This document shows positions 51,136-61,250 of a stretch of 64,000 nucleotides of DNA, piece by piece. Source of the DNA: an uncultured Aquimarina sp. (GTDB taxonomy: Bacteria > Bacteroidota > Bacteroidia > Flavobacteriales > Flavobacteriaceae). The stretch is taken from contig NZ_CANMQT010000004.1 in assembly GCF_947500065.1 (NCBI RefSeq), positions 248,001 through 312,000 of the forward strand, given 5' to 3'. The notes beneath the pieces were generated by a model. The model was given only the letters and a program-made list of their open reading frames with translations, did not search any database and was not told the DNA's origin. The position numbers and the translations under genes were made by a program. Position 1 is the first letter of the stretch, and each line of letters begins with the position of its first letter.

Positions 51136-52476
51136 TTAAAATTCTCTATTTACATCAAATGCTTCTAGGTAGTCTTTTACGCGTTGTACAAACTGTCCTC
51201 CTAATGCTCCGTTGACAACTCTGTGATCATAAGAGTGTGATAAGAACATTTTATAACGGATACCTATAAAATCACCATCCGGTGTTTCAATCACAGCAGG
51301 TACTTTACGGATCGCTCCTAATGCTAAAATAGCTACTTGTGGTTGGTTGATAATTGGTGTTCCCATAATACTACCAAAAGTACCAACATTAGTCACTGTA
51401 TAAGTTCCACCTTGGATATCATCTGGTTTTAATGCATTATTACGTGCTCGGTTTGCCAAATCATTTACTGCCTTAGTCATCCCAACTAAGTTTAACTGAT
51501 CAGCATTCTTAATTACCGGAACAATTAGATTACCATCACCTAAGGCCGCTGCCATTCCAAGGTTAATATTTTTCTTTTTGATGATGGTATCACCAGAAAC
51601 AGAAATATTAATCATTGGGAAATCTCTGATTGCTTTTGCCACAGCTTCCATAAAGATCGGAGTAAAAGTTAGATTCTCTCCTTCTCTCTTCATGAAATCT
51701 CCTTTTACCTTCTTTCTCCAGTTCCAGATATTCGTAACATCCGCTTCTATAAACGATTGTACGTGTGCAGAAGTTTGTACAGATTCTACCATATGATGTG
51801 CAATCAGTTTGCCCATTCTGGTCATTTCTATAATCTCATCATCTCCAGATGCTACCACTGGTGTAGCTTTTGGTACTGCCGCTTTCTTAGCTGGCGCTGC
51901 TGGAGCAGTTTTTTGCTCTGTTACTGCTGGTGCTGCAGGAGCAGCAGTTTTACCTGCTTTACGATCTTCTACAAATTGTAGAATATCATTTTTAGTCACT
52001 CTACCGTCTTTTCCGGTTCCAGCTATATTTTCTAATTCTGCTACAGAAATTCCTTCTGCGGCAGCAATATTTTTCACTAACGGAGAGTAAAACTTAGAAC
52101 TCTCTGAGAAATCCGCCTTAGCAGTTACAGTTTCCGTAACTGTAGCCATATCGTTTTCGATTACTGCTGCTGTTTCTGGAGCTGAAGCTACTTCTTCTTT
52201 AGATTCCTGTGGAGCTGCTTCTACAGTACCTTCTCCTTCTATTTCGATAATAGCGATTGTTTGACCAACTTTTACTACATCATCAACTTCAAAAAGTTTT
52301 TCAACCAATACACCTTCTACCTCACTTGGAACCTCACTATCTACTTTGTCCGTAGCAATCTCTAATACTGCATCGTCCAACTCGATAGTTTCTCCAACTT
52401 CTTTTAACCAAGTTGTTATTGTTGCCTCTGCAACACTCTCACCCATCTTCGGAAGTTTAAGCTCAAATTTTGCCAT
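51136..52476 (-). CDS. Dihydrolipoamide acyltransferase (E2 of a 2-oxo acid dehydrogenase)
   Basis: A 446-residue E2. The lipoyl domain (about 1-80) has the lipoylated Lys in EIATDKVDSEVPS (Lys44). A peripheral-subunit-binding domain (about 135-170, SPLVKNIAAAEGISVAELENIAGTGKDGRV) and the catalytic domain (about 210-446) follow, joined by Ala/Pro-rich linkers. The catalytic segment reads DHRVVNGALGG, with Asn422 where most E2s have Asp (HxxxDG). It may serve branched-chain 2-oxo acids or pyruvate. E1 and E3 are not in the window. Start at the ATG 52476. Confidence 0.9.
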   Translation of the reverse strand: MAKFELKLPKMGESVAEATITTWLKEVGETIELDDAVLEIATDKVDSEVPSEVEGVLVEKLFEVDDVVKVGQTIAIIEIEGEGTVEAAPQESKEEVASAPETAAVIENDMATVTETVTAKADFSESSKFYSPLVKNIAAAEGISVAELENIAGTGKDGRVTKNDILQFVEDRKAGKTAAPAAPAVTEQKTAPAAPAKKAAVPKATPVVASGDDEIIEMTRMGKLIAHHMVESVQTSAHVQSFIEADVTNIWNWRKKVKGDFMKREGENLTFTPIFMEAVAKAIRDFPMINISVSGDTIIKKKNINLGMAAALGDGNLIVPVIKNADQLNLVGMTKAVNDLANRARNNALKPDDIQGGTYTVTNVGTFGSIMGTPIINQPQVAILALGAIRKVPAVIETPDGDFIGIRYKMFLSHSYDHRVVNGALGGQFVQRVKDYLEAFDVNREF

Positions 52477-52566
52477 ATTCTTAATCAAAGGTATTTATTA
52501 GTTATATTTTTTGCGAAATTAATAAAAGTTAAGCTCTTAAATTAATTTTCCTGTATTAAAGTTTCT

Positions 52567-53694
52567 CTAAAAAGTAATCACCTCGCCTTTTCCATCACTA
52601 AAATCACTTCCTAACATAAAGTTACACCCTGCAGGCCTAATCTTAAAGGTTATATTCGATTTTTTTAATCGTTGCATTTCACTGATAATCTTACCAAAAC
52701 TCAGCAACTCATTATCAAAGATAAGTTCGTTATTAGTATATCCCAAATTCTGAGCGGATTCTAAAGAAATAAACTGTACTTCTTTTTTTAAAATAGCTGC
52801 AATTTTTTGTCTCAGCTCCTCATTTTCAGAAACCAGAAAATACTGATCAATCACACGTTTTTCGTTATGATGATTTTTAAACGATTGTATCACAGAAGTT
52901 AACCGTATTCCAAAGGACACAATAAAATCTAAGAACCAGTTGCTTTTAAAATGCTTGCTATAAAACAATCGCATGGCTCCATAAAAGCGTTTTATATATT
53001 CTGTATTACGATCTGTGCTTTCACCTTTATAGTGAATCACGGGTATCGTGCCTATGTAATAGTTTTCTAATCCTTTCTTCTTCATTTTGTATGAAAGATC
53101 AATATCTTCTCCATACATAAAATAATCTTCGTCAAAACCCGCCACTGATTCGTAATCTACCTTTTTTACCAAAATAAAAGCGCCTACCAAAATATCGATA
53201 TCACCAATCCCTGTTTCTGATATGTGGTCGGCATAATAATTCTTCACTTTACCGAGTTTGATCCCAAACAATCTTCTAAAAGATGTTAATGGTGAAGGGA
53301 CATTACGTTTACTTTCTGGTAAAAAATTACCTGTACCATCAATCAATCTGGGGCCTACCATTCCCATATGAATTAATTTTTCTGATGCTGCCATAATTTG
53401 CGTAAACGTATCTTCTGCAACTACCGTATCGGGATTCAGAATACAGATATACTTGCCTTTAGCCAAAGCAACTCCTTGATTATTGGCTTTTGCAAAACCA
53501 ACATTCTCTTTATTTGCAATAAGTGTAACATCAGAAAAACGCTCTCTAACCATTGCACAGCTATCATCTGGAGAGTTGTTATCAATTACAATAATCTCTG
53601 CGTCTAGGGTAGCAACAGCTTTCTGTACACTAAGAATACATAGCTCCAGAAAGTAACGTACATTATAATTAAGAATGATTACGGAAAGCTTCAG
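52567..53694 (-). CDS. Family 2 glycosyltransferase with a likely CTG start
   Basis: A glycosyltransferase of about 375 residues. The frame extends upstream of the first ATG (53553) through KLSVIILNYNVRYFLELC and AEIIVIDNNSPDDS, which are the essential GT2 N-terminal strand and nucleotide-binding Asp. Without them the fold is incomplete. No ATG, GTG or TTG opens this part; CTG at 53692-53694 directly precedes KLSVII, where relatives have ATG. Later motifs: ENVGFAKANNQG, NPDTV (the DxD equivalent), GAFILVKK and FDEDYFMYGEDIDLS. It transfers sugars in envelope glycan synthesis. Follows recR by 27 nt. Confidence 0.82.
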   Translation of the reverse strand: MKLSVIILNYNVRYFLELCILSVQKAVATLDAEIIVIDNNSPDDSCAMVRERFSDVTLIANKENVGFAKANNQGVALAKGKYICILNPDTVVAEDTFTQIMAASEKLIHMGMVGPRLIDGTGNFLPESKRNVPSPLTSFRRLFGIKLGKVKNYYADHISETGIGDIDILVGAFILVKKVDYESVAGFDEDYFMYGEDIDLSYKMKKKGLENYYIGTIPVIHYKGESTDRNTEYIKRFYGAMRLFYSKHFKSNWFLDFIVSFGIRLTSVIQSFKNHHNEKRVIDQYFLVSENEELRQKIAAILKKEVQFISLESAQNLGYTNNELIFDNELLSFGKIISEMQRLKKSNITFKIRPAGCNFMLGSDFSDGKGEVITF

Positions 53695-53721
53695 AGGATC
53701 AGGTTTTAAAAATTAAACATT

Positions 53722-54342
53722 TTAGGAGCTCTTTAAAGCATTTTCGAAAGGAATCCTATTGATAATACTTCTTCCTAAAGTTACTTCATCTGCATACTCT
53801 AATTCATCATTTACACCAATTCCTCTGGCAATAGTGGATGTTTTTATCTCAACACCTTCTAGCTGTTTATAGATATAAAAATTAGTAGTATCTCCTTCCA
53901 TAGTGGCGCTCAATGCAAAAATCAATTCTTTTACCTCTTCGGATTTTGCTTTTTCTACCAATGTCCCAATTTTAAGATCTTGCGGTCCTATACCATCCAT
54001 CGGACTTATTTTTCCGCCTAAAACATGGTATAAACCTCTATATTGACTTGTGCCTTCAATTGCCATTACATCTCTAATATCTTCGACTACACAAATAACG
54101 CTCTGGATGCGATTTGGGTTGCTACAGATATTACAAATTTCTAACTCACTAATACTATGGCATTTTTTACAAAACTTTACATCTTCTCGTAAAGTCCCTA
54201 AAGCCTTCACCAAATGTTGTGTTTGTGTTTCTGGTTGCCTCAAAAGGTGCAATACCAATCGCAATGCCGTTCGTTTACCAATACCAGGTAACTGCGACAT
54301 CTCGTACACTGCGTTTTCTAATAATTTTGATGAAAATTCCAT
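53722..54342 (-). CDS. recR: Recombination mediator RecR
   Basis: A 206-residue RecR: helix-hairpin-helix ([18 protein letters not shown]), a zinc finger with Cys58, Cys61, Cys70 and Cys73, then the TOPRIM domain ([48 protein letters not shown]). It helps load RecA at gaps with RecF and RecO. Standard length. Confidence 0.96.
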   Translation of the reverse strand: MEFSSKLLENAVYEMSQLPGIGKRTALRLVLHLLRQPETQTQHLVKALGTLREDVKFCKKCHSISELEICNICSNPNRIQSVICVVEDIRDVMAIEGTSQYRGLYHVLGGKISPMDGIGPQDLKIGTLVEKAKSEEVKELIFALSATMEGDTTNFYIYKQLEGVEIKTSTIARGIGVNDELEYADEVTLGRSIINRIPFENALKSS

Positions 54343-54368
54343 AGCGGTACAAATGTAATAAATAGTGG

Positions 54369-54447
54369 TGAGTATTTAAGTATTTGAGTAATGGAGTATC
54401 GAAGTATATAACGAATCATCCATTCACTCATCAACTCATTAACTCAT
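54369..54447. repeat. Inverted TGAGTA/ACTCA repeats
   Basis: Tandem TGAGTA-like units (54369-54394) face tandem ACTCA units (54420-54447), so the stretch can fold into a long imperfect hairpin. It lies between recR and a small membrane gene and looks like a local intergenic repeat. Confidence 0.5.
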
Positions 54448-54508
54448 AGATGCAAAAACTAGCAAACTCCCATACTATTTTATTACTTTTACCACAAAAG
54501 AAGAAATC

Positions 54509-54673
54509 ATGTTTGATGCACTTTCTGAAGAGACCCAGTTAGTATTAGTTGTTATCGGAATAGCACTATTATTTCTTATTGTGAAATGGAATTCTGGACG
54601 TAACAAAAAAAAATTGTACGATCGGGACAAGAGAGATTTTAGGAAGAATTATTTTAAAAAGAAGAAAAAATGA
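54509..54673 (+). CDS. Small single-pass membrane protein with a basic tail
   Basis: A 54-residue protein: a short acidic start (MFDALSEETQ), one membrane helix (LVLVVIGIALLFLIVKW) and a Lys/Arg-rich cytosolic tail (KKKLYDRDKRDFRKNYFKKKKK). Start codon and stop are clear and the design is that of a real small protein. Function unknown. Located between recR and the cobalamin adenosyltransferase gene. Confidence 0.65.
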   Translation: MFDALSEETQLVLVVIGIALLFLIVKWNSGRNKKKLYDRDKRDFRKNYFKKKKK

Positions 54674-54831
54674 ACATTATTGATTTTCTATTATTAAAAT
54701 ATATAAATCAATAATTTCCTTCTTCTCAGAGAAGCTTGAGTCAAAACACCCTTATTTTAATCCTCAAACATATAGCAAAATTTAAGTTGTAAGTTATTAG
54801 ATAACCAAATAACAATTAATAACTCAGTAAA

Positions 54832-55407
54832 ATGAAGATATACACAAAAACTGGAGATAAAGGCACTACCGCTTTATTTGGTGGCACCAGAGTCCCTAAA
54901 CACCATATTCGTATTGACAGTTATGGTACTGTAGATGAGCTAAACTCGCATATTGGTCTGATTAGAGATCAACAAATAGATGAATTAAGCAAAAAGGTAT
55001 TAGTAAACATTCAGGACAAATTATTTACTGTGGGAGCCGTTTTAGCAACAGATCCAGAAAAAGCAATTCTAAAAAGTGGCCAGAAACGCTTAAATATTCC
55101 TACTATTTCTGCGGATGACATTGAGCTTTTGGAAACTGAAATGGATCGAATGAATGAGTCTTTACCTCCAATGACACATTTTGTATTACCTGGAGGGCAT
55201 CAAACTGTGTCATTCTGTCACATTGCCCGCTGTGTATGCAGAAGAGCTGAGCGTTTAGCGACTGCTTTATACGAATTAGAACCTTTCGAAGAGACCACTT
55301 TACAGTATTTAAACCGACTATCTGACTACCTATTTGTACTGGCACGAAAGTTGTCCAAGGATTTGCAGGCAGATGAGATACAATGGATTCCAAAAAAGGA
55401 TTCATGA
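54832..55407 (+). CDS. Cob(I)alamin adenosyltransferase (PduO type)
   Basis: A 191-residue ATP:cob(I)alamin adenosyltransferase. The signature KIYTKTGDKGTTALFGGTRV, with SYGTVDELNSHIG, then GHQTVSFCHIARCVCRRAER and LNRLSDYLFVLARKL are all present. It makes adenosylcobalamin, the cofactor of methylmalonyl-CoA mutase and other enzymes. In many Bacteroidota it lies upstream of DUF2795 and secA, as here. Confidence 0.93.
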   Translation: MKIYTKTGDKGTTALFGGTRVPKHHIRIDSYGTVDELNSHIGLIRDQQIDELSKKVLVNIQDKLFTVGAVLATDPEKAILKSGQKRLNIPTISADDIELLETEMDRMNESLPPMTHFVLPGGHQTVSFCHIARCVCRRAERLATALYELEPFEETTLQYLNRLSDYLFVLARKLSKDLQADEIQWIPKKDS

Positions 55408-55495
55408 TCTCTTTAGAGAGCCTAAAAATTATTAATAGGGGGTACCCCGAAAAATCACGTTCTTATAATTATTGTTTAAATAATTAATTTTTTAC

Positions 55496-55525
55496 TTGAC
55501 TTTTTAAACTAAAAAATTATTTTTG
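55496..55525 (+). promoter_or_regulatory. Promoter of the DUF2795 gene
   Basis: TTG (55496-55498), 19 bp, TATTTTTG (55518-55525): a perfect match to the Bacteroidota promoter pattern, with a leader of about 15 nt before the start codon. Confidence 0.8.
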
Positions 55526-55548
55526 CAAAAAAATAAACCAGTAAGCAT

Positions 55549-55770
55549 ATGTATTGGACTTTAGAATTAGCATCTTATTTAAGTGATGCACCTTGGCCAG
55601 CTACCAAAGATGAGTTAATAGACTTTGCAATTCGTACAGGAGCGCCACTAGAGGTTGTTGAAAATTTGCAATCAATTGAAGATGAAGGAGATTCGTATGA
55701 CTCTATAGACGAAATATGGCCCGATTATCCTACTGACGAAGACTATCTTTGGAATGAGGATGAATATTAA
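55549..55770 (+). CDS. DUF2795 small acidic protein
   Basis: A 73-residue protein: MYWTLELASYLSDAPWPATKDELIDFAIRTGAP, then a very acidic C-terminal tail (DEGDSYDSIDEIWPDYPTDEDYLWNEDEY). It matches the DUF2795 family, often encoded near secA in Bacteroidota. Function unknown. It has its own promoter and terminator. Confidence 0.9.
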   Translation: MYWTLELASYLSDAPWPATKDELIDFAIRTGAPLEVVENLQSIEDEGDSYDSIDEIWPDYPTDEDYLWNEDEY

Positions 55771-55792
55771 AAAAATATTTAAATAGTATTAA

Positions 55793-55818
55793 AAGTCTCG
55801 CGAGAGGCTTTTTTTTTG
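55793..55818 (+). terminator. Terminator after DUF2795
   Basis: AGTCTCGCGAGAGGCT forms a hairpin followed by a run of nine T. Confidence 0.75.
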
Positions 55819-56005
55819 CGTAAATTACGCCACTTTTTAAGCTATTATATAGCCTGTAAAGTATTGTATAATATTGCCGTTGAGGCGTTGAGATTACAAT
55901 AGACCCAAAGAATTGGAGTTTAACTTAAAATGATCTTTCACAGGTTTAATAAGTTAGTTTCATTTCAAAATTAAAATCTCATTAAAAACACACACACCAT
56001 AAACC

Positions 56006-59000
56006 ATGGGAGTTTTAGATTCTGTATTAAAAGTATTCGTTGGAGATAAGTCCAAAAAAGATATAAAAGAAATTCAGCCAAGAGTTGAATTGATCAAAAA
56101 GCAAGAACAAGCCATTGCTGTACTTTCTGACAATGAGCTTCGTGCTAAAACAGTAGAGTTTAAAAATCTTATCAATGAAGCTCGTGCTGAAATTAATGAC
56201 AAGATAGATTCGCTTACTAAAGAAGCAGATGCAACAGAGGATATCGACAGAAAAGAAGATATCTATGGAGAGATCGATAAGCTCAAGAAAGATGCATATG
56301 AAGTCACTGAAAAAACTTTAAATGAAATCTTACCACAAGCTTTTGCTGTTGTAAAAGAAACTGCCAAAAGATTTGCTGAAAACGATACGATAACCGTAGA
56401 AGCTACGGCCTATGATCGGGAGCTTTCTGCTGATCGGGAACACATTACTCTTGATGGAGATCAGGCAATCTGGTCTACAAGCTGGGATGCTGCTGGTAAA
56501 GAAGTGAAATGGGATATGGTACACTATGATGTGCAGCTAATTGGTGGTATCGCATTACACGAAGGAAAAGTTGCAGAGATGCAAACTGGAGAAGGTAAAA
56601 CCTTAGTAGCAACGCTTCCTGTATATCTTAATGCGCTGTCTGGTAATGGTGTTCACCTTGTAACAGTAAATGATTACTTAGCGCGTCGAGATAGCGAGTG
56701 GATGGCACCTATTTTCCAGTTCCACGGATTAACTGTAGACTGTGTTGACAATCACAAACCTAATTCAGCAGAACGTAGAGCAGCTTATAATGCAGATATA
56801 ACATACGGAACTAATAATGAATTTGGTTTTGACTACCTAAGAGATAACATGTCTCACGCACCAGAAGACTTAGTACAACGTCCACATAATTATGCAATCA
56901 TCGATGAAGTTGATTCCGTATTAATTGATGATGCACGTACACCATTAATTATTTCGGGTCCCATACCTAAAGGAGATATTCATGAATTTGATGAATTAAA
57001 ACCGAAAATTTCTGATATCGTTGGAGTTCAGCAAAAATACCTGACTACAGTTCTTGCTGAAGCAAAAAAACTGATCAAAGAAGGAAACACCAAGGATGGC
57101 GGCTTTAAGTTACTACAAGTGTTTCGAGGAATTCCTAAAAACAAAGCATTAATTAAATTCTTAAGTGAAGAAGGAGTGAAAATGTTACTCCAGAAGACTG
57201 AGAATTTCTATATGCAGGATAACAACCGCGAGATGCATAAGATTGATGCTGATCTTTATTATGTAATAGAAGAAAAAAACAATCAGATCGATCTTACCGA
57301 CAAAGGTGTAGATTACCTTTCTGGAAAAGATGATCCTGACTTCTTTGTACTACCTCAAATAGGAATGGAAATCGCTAAGATTGAAGATCTTGGACTTCCT
57401 AAAGAACAAGAAGCTGAAAAGAAAGAAGATCTTTTTAGAGAGTATAGTGTAAAGAGTGAACGTATCCACACCCTACGCCAATTATTAAAAGCATATTCAT
57501 TATTCGAAAAAGATGTGGAATATGTAGTAATGGACAACAAGGTAAAAATCGTTGATGAGCAAACTGGGCGTATCATGGATGGTCGTCGTTATAGCGATGG
57601 ACTGCACCAAGCAATTGAAGCAAAAGAAAATGTAAAGATTGAGGACGCTACGCAGACATTTGCTACCGTTACACTTCAGAATTACTTCAGAATGTATGGT
57701 AAGTTATCTGGTATGACAGGTACAGCGGTAACAGAAGCAGGAGAGCTTTGGGAAATCTACAAATTAGACGTAGTAGAAATTCCTACAAACAGACCGATTG
57801 CAAGAAAAGATAAAGAAGATTTAGTATATAAAACCAAGCGTGAAAAGTATAACGCTGTTATTGAAGAGGTAACTGAATTATCTCGTGCAGGTAGACCTGT
57901 ATTAATCGGTACTACTTCTGTAGAAATTTCAGAATTATTAGGTAGAATGCTTACAATCCGTAAAGTTCCGCATAATGTACTAAATGCAAAGCTTCATAAA
58001 AAAGAAGCTGATATTGTAGCAGAAGCGGGTAATCCTGGAGTAGTTACTATTGCAACTAACATGGCTGGTCGTGGAACGGATATCAAATTAACAGATGAAG
58101 TAAAAGCTGCTGGAGGTTTAGCTATTGTAGGTACAGAACGCCACGATTCTCGACGAGTAGACAGACAGTTACGTGGTCGTGCTGGTCGTCAAGGAGATCC
58201 GGGAAGTTCTAATTTTTATGTCTCTTTAGAAGACAACCTAATGCGTTTATTTGGATCAGAACGTATTGCTAAGATGATGGACAGAATGGGACTGAAAGAA
58301 GGTGAAGTGATTCAGCATTCTATGATCTCTAAATCTATCGAAAGAGCACAGAAAAAAGTAGAAGAAAATAACTTTGGTGTTCGTAAGCGATTACTAGAGT
58401 ATGATGATGTAATGAATGCACAACGTGAAGTAGTATACAAACGTCGTTATCACGCATTATATGGAGAACGTCTTCGCGTGGATCTTGCTAACATGATCTA
58501 TGATACAGCAGAAGTAATTACCGAAGGGAACAAAAACGCACAAGATTTTAAGAATTTTGAGTTTGAGTTAATTCGTTATTTCTCTATGAGTAGCCCTATT
58601 TCTAGTGAAGAATTTGAGAAAAAGGATACATTAACAATTGCAGGAGAAGTTTACAAAGCTGCGTACGAACATTATCAGGATAAGATGAAGCGTAATGCAG
58701 AAGCTGCATATCCAGTAATTAAGCAGGTATATGAAGATCCATCTAGTAAATATGAACGTATTTTAGTTCCTTTTACAGATGGAGTAAAAAGCTTAAATGT
58801 TGCCACCAACTTAGAGAAAGCGTATGAAAGTGAAGGAAAGCAGTTAATTACAGATTTCGAAAAGAATATCACTTTAGCTATTATTGATGATGCATGGAAA
58901 ACACATCTACGAAAAATGGATGAGTTAAAACAAAGTGTACAACTTGCAGTTCACGAGCAAAAAGATCCTTTATTAATATACAAATTTGAAGCTTTTGAAT

Positions 59001-59362
59001 TATTCAAAGTGATGATTGAAGAAGTAAATAAGGATGTTATTTCTTTCTTATTCAAAGGAGAATTACCAACCGGTAATACTCAGGATATCTCTGAAGCACG
59101 TCAAGTACGAAGAAAAGAAAACCTAGAGACTTCTAAAGAAGAAATTCCTAATATGGATGAGCGAGCTGCGCAAAGCAGAGCTGCAGGACAAACACAACAA
59201 CGCCAACAAGTAACCGAAACAATTGTACGTGAACAACCTAAAATTGGTCGTAATGATAAAGTTACTATCAAACATGTAATGAGCGGAGAAAACAAAACTG
59301 TTAAATACAAACAAGCCATCCCTTTAATTGAAAAAGGAGAATGGGTACTTGTGAATGAATAG
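56006..59362 (+). CDS. secA: Preprotein translocase ATPase SecA
   Basis: A 1118-residue SecA, the long Bacteroidota form. The N-terminal DEAD motor has [14 protein letters not shown] (Walker A, near 192-200) and [16 protein letters not shown] (Walker B). The insertion around 350-470 is longer than in Escherichia coli. The second motor domain has [12 protein letters not shown] and NMAGRGTDI, and [23 protein letters not shown] carries the arginine fingers. The C-terminal zinc-binding tail of proteobacterial SecA is missing and a Gln-rich linker ([10 protein letters not shown]) is present instead. It drives protein export through SecYEG. Its own promoter is not clear; the 190 bp before it holds no gene. 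Confidence 0.97.
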   Translation: MGVLDSVLKVFVGDKSKKDIKEIQPRVELIKKQEQAIAVLSDNELRAKTVEFKNLINEARAEINDKIDSLTKEADATEDIDRKEDIYGEIDKLKKDAYEVTEKTLNEILPQAFAVVKETAKRFAENDTITVEATAYDRELSADREHITLDGDQAIWSTSWDAAGKEVKWDMVHYDVQLIGGIALHEGKVAEMQTGEGKTLVATLPVYLNALSGNGVHLVTVNDYLARRDSEWMAPIFQFHGLTVDCVDNHKPNSAERRAAYNADITYGTNNEFGFDYLRDNMSHAPEDLVQRPHNYAIIDEVDSVLIDDARTPLIISGPIPKGDIHEFDELKPKISDIVGVQQKYLTTVLAEAKKLIKEGNTKDGGFKLLQVFRGIPKNKALIKFLSEEGVKMLLQKTENFYMQDNNREMHKIDADLYYVIEEKNNQIDLTDKGVDYLSGKDDPDFFVLPQIGMEIAKIEDLGLPKEQEAEKKEDLFREYSVKSERIHTLRQLLKAYSLFEKDVEYVVMDNKVKIVDEQTGRIMDGRRYSDGLHQAIEAKENVKIEDATQTFATVTLQNYFRMYGKLSGMTGTAVTEAGELWEIYKLDVVEIPTNRPIARKDKEDLVYKTKREKYNAVIEEVTELSRAGRPVLIGTTSVEISELLGRMLTIRKVPHNVLNAKLHKKEADIVAEAGNPGVVTIATNMAGRGTDIKLTDEVKAAGGLAIVGTERHDSRRVDRQLRGRAGRQGDPGSSNFYVSLEDNLMRLFGSERIAKMMDRMGLKEGEVIQHSMISKSIERAQKKVEENNFGVRKRLLEYDDVMNAQREVVYKRRYHALYGERLRVDLANMIYDTAEVITEGNKNAQDFKNFEFELIRYFSMSSPISSEEFEKKDTLTIAGEVYKAAYEHYQDKMKRNAEAAYPVIKQVYEDPSSKYERILVPFTDGVKSLNVATNLEKAYESEGKQLITDFEKNITLAIIDDAWKTHLRKMDELKQSVQLAVHEQKDPLLIYKFEAFELFKVMIEEVNKDVISFLFKGELPTGNTQDISEARQVRRKENLETSKEEIPNMDERAAQSRAAGQTQQRQQVTETIVREQPKIGRNDKVTIKHVMSGENKTVKYKQAIPLIEKGEWVLVNE

Positions 59363-59391
59363 ATCAAACAAGAACTTAGATAATAATAGAA

Positions 59392-59425
59392 GACCCCTGA
59401 AGTGTAATACTTCAGGGGTCTTTTT
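59392..59425 (+). terminator. Terminator after secA
   Basis: GACCCCTGAAGT and ACTTCAGGGGTC pair perfectly around GTAAT, followed by T5. It also faces the convergent membrane-protein gene. Confidence 0.92.
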
Positions 59426-59446
59426 GTTTTATTTATACTGTTTCTT

Positions 59447-60055
59447 TTAGCTAAGTGATCGCTTATACATTGTAAAAAATAAAAATGGTAAATACCCAAT
59501 AGCAAAAATAAATGCCCCTGCTAATAACAATACTTCAGCTCCCATCCAATGCATCAACTTAAACAATCCAGATAGTCCCACTATAACACCTGAGACACAG
59601 CCTAAAATAATTTTCAGTCGTTCTGAAAGTGTTTTTGCGATAGCTACTTTATACCTGTCAAAAGCTAACATTGGAACAAAAACCAATAATAACAATAGAA
59701 AACCAGTTATAAAAAGTTTATTCGCACCTGGATACCATAATATCTTAAAAGTGATTCCTGCAGCCAATGTCACTGCTCCAATAAATCCAATAAAATACAT
59801 CAATCTTTTCATCATAATAATTCGTTTTGAGTTTAATAAAAAAAATGTTTTTCGTTCTAAATCAATCAAACCATTAGGTGCTAATTCTGATATAGCATCT
59901 TGTAAAGATTGATCAAATGTTTTACCTGTTTTTAATTCACTTTCTACCACACAACATAGGTGATCTAATACATCATCCTGTAAAGCCTGTAATTTTAAAC
60001 CTTGTCCATCAACAAAGTCTTTAATCTTCTCTTCCTGTTCAGTACTTAATTTCAT
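59447..60055 (-). CDS. PadR-linked membrane protein
   Basis: A 202-residue protein. The first 75 residues are soluble and helical (QALQDDVLDHLCCVVESELKTGKTF), as in prefix domains found next to PadR regulators. Four hydrophobic helices follow (about 80-200). It overlaps the PadR gene by 4 bp and is the likely effector partner controlled by it. The conserved Cys pair in DHLCCVVE may be redox-active, but that is speculation. Confidence 0.78.
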   Translation of the reverse strand: MKLSTEQEEKIKDFVDGQGLKLQALQDDVLDHLCCVVESELKTGKTFDQSLQDAISELAPNGLIDLERKTFFLLNSKRIIMMKRLMYFIGFIGAVTLAAGITFKILWYPGANKLFITGFLLLLLVFVPMLAFDRYKVAIAKTLSERLKIILGCVSGVIVGLSGLFKLMHWMGAEVLLLAGAFIFAIGYLPFLFFTMYKRSLS

Positions 60056-60390
60056 ATAGCATCTAGCTTTGGGAAAATAACCTTATTAAGAGTTGCCATA
60101 AAATCTTTGAGTTCTGCTATATAAGTCACTTTTTCGTCCTCTCCTTTTAACGTTAATAGATAATATTTTCTAACCCTTTTACCTATATACTCCTCTTCGC
60201 AAGTCAATAAACCATCTTTTTTCATTTTTTGTAAAGCTGGATACAAGGAGCCATCTTTTAATAAAATTTTACCATCAGAGAGCTCTTTTACTTGTTGAAA
60301 AATCTCATAACCATACATTCGCCCTCTTTCGGACAATAGGTTCAAAATAATAACTGATAGGGTACCTTTAAGTAGTTCTTTTGAATACAT
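60052..60390 (-). CDS. PadR-family regulator
   Basis: A 112-residue PadR: MYSKELLKGTLSVIILNLLS, then the winged helix GRMYGYEIFQQVKELSDGKI and LYPALQKMKKDGLL, RVRKYYLLTLKGE and the C-terminal dimer helix. Such repressors respond to small compounds and often control their downstream partner gene. The ATG follows a palindrome at 60414-60436 and a TATATTTG box at 60395-60402. Confidence 0.9.
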   Translation of the reverse strand: MYSKELLKGTLSVIILNLLSERGRMYGYEIFQQVKELSDGKILLKDGSLYPALQKMKKDGLLTCEEEYIGKRVRKYYLLTLKGEDEKVTYIAELKDFMATLNKVIFPKLDAI

Positions 60391-60413
60391 AGATCAAATA
60401 TACATAAAATAAC

Positions 60414-60436
60414 AATACATCATAGTTCTATGTATT
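60414..60436. promoter_or_regulatory. PadR-type operator palindrome
   Basis: AATACAT and ATGTATT pair across nine bases, close to the ATGT-N-ACAT pattern of PadR boxes. It lies 24 nt upstream of the PadR start and overlaps its promoter region. Confidence 0.6.
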
Positions 60437-60547
60437 ATTTTTTTGTGATTTACGAATTTTAAACTAAGAAACATTATCAACAACATCATTAAAATAAAAA
60501 GCCAGAAGCAACCCTTATAGCTTTTCCTCATCTTATAATAAATTGCT

Positions 60548-61126
60548 ATGAAAAAAATATTGTTCTTACTAATTGTTTCTTTAGTCTTTAGTTCTTGCAG
60601 CGATGATGATGAGACTACAGAAATCACCAATCTTAGAGTAAATCATTACAAAACTACGACCAACGGTTTCTTTTTTGGCGGACTAGGAGTTGCTTTATTA
60701 GTGGAAGAAGGTAATCAGATTGGGCAAAATAATTTTACTCCAACCTTCAATGGAATTAACAACTTTGATTATGAACTAGGGTCCACATATGATCTAAGAG
60801 TGAGCAAAACAATATTACCGAATCCTCCACAAGATGCCTCAAATATCAGAATTGACTTAATTGAAATCATTTCAAAAACACTGGTTTCACCAGATACTGA
60901 ATTTAAAGTTAGATTAACTCAAAATCATACTAATGGAACATTTAACAATTGGGTTTTTGTAAACCCAGACAATGATTACTCCATAATCAACTCTTCTATA
61001 GAAATTATTTGTGAAAATTTATGTGATGAATTATCGACCAAGATCAATAACCAGGAACAATTAACAGGTGTGTTTGTGCACGGAAACACTAATGAATACA
61101 TTTTAAAAGAAATTCTTAACGAATAA
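60548..61126 (+). CDS. Lipoprotein of unknown function
   Basis: A 192-residue lipoprotein (VFSSCSDDDET, Cys near 17) with a beta-rich body (GLGVALLVEEGNQIG, ELGSTYDLRVSKT, EIICENLCDELSTK). Not recognised. Stands alone before a bidirectional terminator. Confidence 0.65.
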   Translation: MKKILFLLIVSLVFSSCSDDDETTEITNLRVNHYKTTTNGFFFGGLGVALLVEEGNQIGQNNFTPTFNGINNFDYELGSTYDLRVSKTILPNPPQDASNIRIDLIEIISKTLVSPDTEFKVRLTQNHTNGTFNNWVFVNPDNDYSIINSSIEIICENLCDELSTKINNQEQLTGVFVHGNTNEYILKEILNE

Positions 61127-61181
61127 ATAGCAACCATTTTTTAGCAACAAAATGACATCTCTATCAATTACCTAAAAAAGA

Positions 61182-61210
61182 CAAAGCGGGTTCAAAATGA
61201 ACCCGCTTTG
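61182..61210. terminator. Bidirectional terminator
   Basis: CAAAGCGGGTTCA and TGAACCCGCTTTG pair perfectly around AAA between two convergent genes, with A and T runs on the two sides. Confidence 0.85.
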
Positions 61211-61250
61211 CTTTTATATTTTTTAACTTATCCTACATACCCCAAGTATA

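Noticed and set aside
60394..60630. A 78-residue minus-strand frame
   Set aside because: It overlaps the lipoprotein gene start and the PadR control region, including the palindrome; probably chance.
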